Source: Agromyces sp. Root81 (GTDB lineage: Bacteria > Actinomycetota > Actinomycetes > Actinomycetales > Microbacteriaceae). Taken from it: DNA of 64,000 bases. Made by a program: the position numbers and the translations under genes. Below are positions 62,915 to 64,000 of the stretch, in pieces. The DNA lies in assembly GCF_001429165.1 (NCBI RefSeq), contig NZ_LMIR01000002.1, positions 833,883 through 897,882 on the forward strand, read 5' to 3'. How positions within the stretch are numbered: the first letter of the stretch is position 1; every line of letters begins with the position of its first letter. The notes under the pieces were generated by a model, which ran no database searches, was not told where the DNA came from, and saw only the letters and a program-made list of their open reading frames with translations.

Positions 62915-62950
62915 ACGAAGGGCCGGACGGTCTCCCGTCCGGCCCTTCGT
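62915..62950. terminator. bidirectional terminator between the ECF operon and the FKBP gene
   Basis: A perfect 16-bp stem, ACGAAGGGCCGGACGG with CCGTCCGGCCCTTCGT, around TCTC, between convergent genes. No long T-run on either side. Confidence 0.82.
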
Positions 62951-62962
62951 GCTGCGAGGAGA

Positions 62963-63922
62963 CTACTTCGCGGCCTCGGTGCCCTCGATCTCGACGAGGA
63001 AGACGAGCGTCTGCCCGCCGAGCTCGTGCGCCGCGGCATCCGTGCCGTAGGCGTACTGCGGCGGGATCGTCACGATGAGCTTGGTTCCGACCTTCTGGCC
63101 GACGAGCGCAGCGCCGAAGCCCTGGATGACGCCGTCGGTCGGGAACGTCGACGCGGAGCCGCGGGTGTAGCTCTGATCGAAGATCTCGCCGGTCGTCCAG
63201 CTGATGCCCTGGTACTGGACGCTGACGCTGTCACCGGCCTGCACCTCGGCGCCGTCGCCCTCTTCGAGGATCTTCATCTCGAGCTCGGTCGACGGCTCCG
63301 TGTCGGGCAGGGTGACCGTGGGCGGCTCGCCCTCGGCGCCGAACTTCACCTCGGGAACGTTCTCGGTCCACTTGGCGGGCTCCAGGGGCTCCTGCACCTC
63401 GACGACGTCGATGACGATGACGACCGTCTCGCCGGCGGCGACGCCGATCGTCTCGTTGCCGGTGTCGCCGTAGAGCGTCGACGCGGGGGCGACGGTCACG
63501 GTGCGGGAGCCGACGGGCACGCAGTCGATGCCGGCGAGGAACGATTCGAAGACCTGGTCGTCGCCGACCTTGATCGTGGTCGGCTGCGAGAAGAGCGTCT
63601 CGCCGCTCGTGCCCGAGAACGCGGTGACGACGACGTTCATCGGGTCGCCGGACTCGGTCTCGTCGCCGTCGCCCTCGATGGCGATGCTGCGCTCGAGTTC
63701 ATCGGACGCGAGCGGGGTGGTGAACGTGGCGGTCGGCGTTCCTGCGAATTCGCCCTCGACCTTCACGCCGTCGCTGAGCTCGCCGGCCTCGACCTCCATG
63801 CATGCCGCGGCTTCGGGCGTCTTCGCCGCCTCGGGCTCTGGGCTGCCGGCGCAACCGGCGAGGAGCAGGGCTGTCGCGGAGGCGAGCGCGATCGGCGCGG
63901 CACGGCGCATGGCACGGTTCAT
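62963..63922 (-). CDS. FKBP-type peptidyl-prolyl isomerase lipoprotein, two domains
   Basis: A 319-residue secreted lipoprotein: signal peptide with lipobox LLLAGC (Cys24 lipidated), an N-terminal domain (about 40-175; SQPTTIKVGDDQVFESFLAG, GSRTVTVAPASTLYG) that looks like a degenerate FKBP, and a standard C-terminal FKBP (about 210-319; AGDSVSVQYQGISWTTGEIF, DQSYTRGSASTFPTDGVIQG, IPPQYAYGT, LVFLVEI). It probably folds exported proteins. A second in-frame ATG 12 bases later is possible. The 78 bases upstream to the window edge hold no other gene. Confidence 0.93.
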   Translation of the reverse strand: MNRAMRRAAPIALASATALLLAGCAGSPEPEAAKTPEAAACMEVEAGELSDGVKVEGEFAGTPTATFTTPLASDELERSIAIEGDGDETESGDPMNVVVTAFSGTSGETLFSQPTTIKVGDDQVFESFLAGIDCVPVGSRTVTVAPASTLYGDTGNETIGVAAGETVVIVIDVVEVQEPLEPAKWTENVPEVKFGAEGEPPTVTLPDTEPSTELEMKILEEGDGAEVQAGDSVSVQYQGISWTTGEIFDQSYTRGSASTFPTDGVIQGFGAALVGQKVGTKLIVTIPPQYAYGTDAAAHELGGQTLVFLVEIEGTEAAK

Positions 63923-64000
63923 GGGAGGACGACTCGATTCGATCGGGGGTGGAATTCATCCAGTCTGCACTGTTCGGCTTTCCATTTCCTGAGTCGTTGG

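Overview
The window is 64 kb of very GC-rich DNA (roughly 70% G+C by eye) with dense, short-spaced genes. Many starts are GTG or TTG, and neighbouring genes often overlap by four bases (ATGA, GTGA, TTGA). Gene content points to an actinobacterium of the family Microbacteriaceae, possibly Agromyces or a close relative: F420-type LLM and PPOX oxidoreductases, a DUF222/HNH (13E12-type) protein, a TM0106-type nuclease-helicase, an IdeR/DtxR box, and very frequent use of the octamer CGGATGCC/GGCATCCG. The genus is inference. I saw no rRNA, tRNA, CRISPR array, prophage or insertion sequence; this is a chromosomal, mostly core-metabolism segment.

Layout. 1-2920: the 3' part of nirB, then nirD and a HemD-like regulator (nitrite assimilation/siroheme). 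2970-10242: small housekeeping and redox genes, an RtcB RNA ligase with a small upstream gene and an attenuator-like hairpin, and a truncated surface-protein remnant. 11104-15647: a TPP-riboswitch-controlled operon thiM-thiE-thiD/tenA plus an MHS transporter. 15724-21811: GAPDH, a GlxA-like regulator with a 5'-3' exonuclease, a BCCT osmolyte transporter and an FUSC exporter-like protein. 21867-24984: a four-gene operon encoding a cysteine-rich radical SAM enzyme that resembles tetraether-lipid synthase-type proteins, a small membrane protein, a diverged Lgt-like protein and a proline-rich membrane protein; this is the most interesting system in the window. 25071-29090: metallophosphoesterase, tyrosine phosphatase, MFS transporter and a divergent TetR. 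29424-34871: a DUF2207-like protein, an alpha/beta hydrolase, and an operon joining a truncated haemoglobin, a flavohaemoprotein and a DivIVA-like protein, then an SDR. 35050-43273: a UvrA-like ABC protein, a PadR/HAAS pair, an HNH nuclease, and an agmatine deiminase-amidase pair with a divergent TetR. 43323-49718: a large RecB-RNase H-SF1 helicase protein, a PPOX protein, a DUF1905 protein, and a DUF222/HNH protein with an 18-bp tandem repeat. 49918-59912: glutaredoxin, two LLM oxidoreductases, a baeRF-like protein, an FAD oxidase, an arylsulfatase and a beta-helix protein. 60050-62911: an iron-box-preceded ECF transporter (fused double ATPase plus T component, no S component visible). 62963-63922: a two-domain FKBP lipoprotein.

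Regulation visible in sequence: a TPP riboswitch, an IdeR/DtxR-type box, three inverted-repeat operators beside HxlR and TetR genes, many perfect hairpins between convergent genes, and a recurrent TANNNT box placed 6-7 bases before the start codon in at least twelve genes, which suggests frequent leaderless transcripts. All product calls are from reading the translated sequence; no database search was run.
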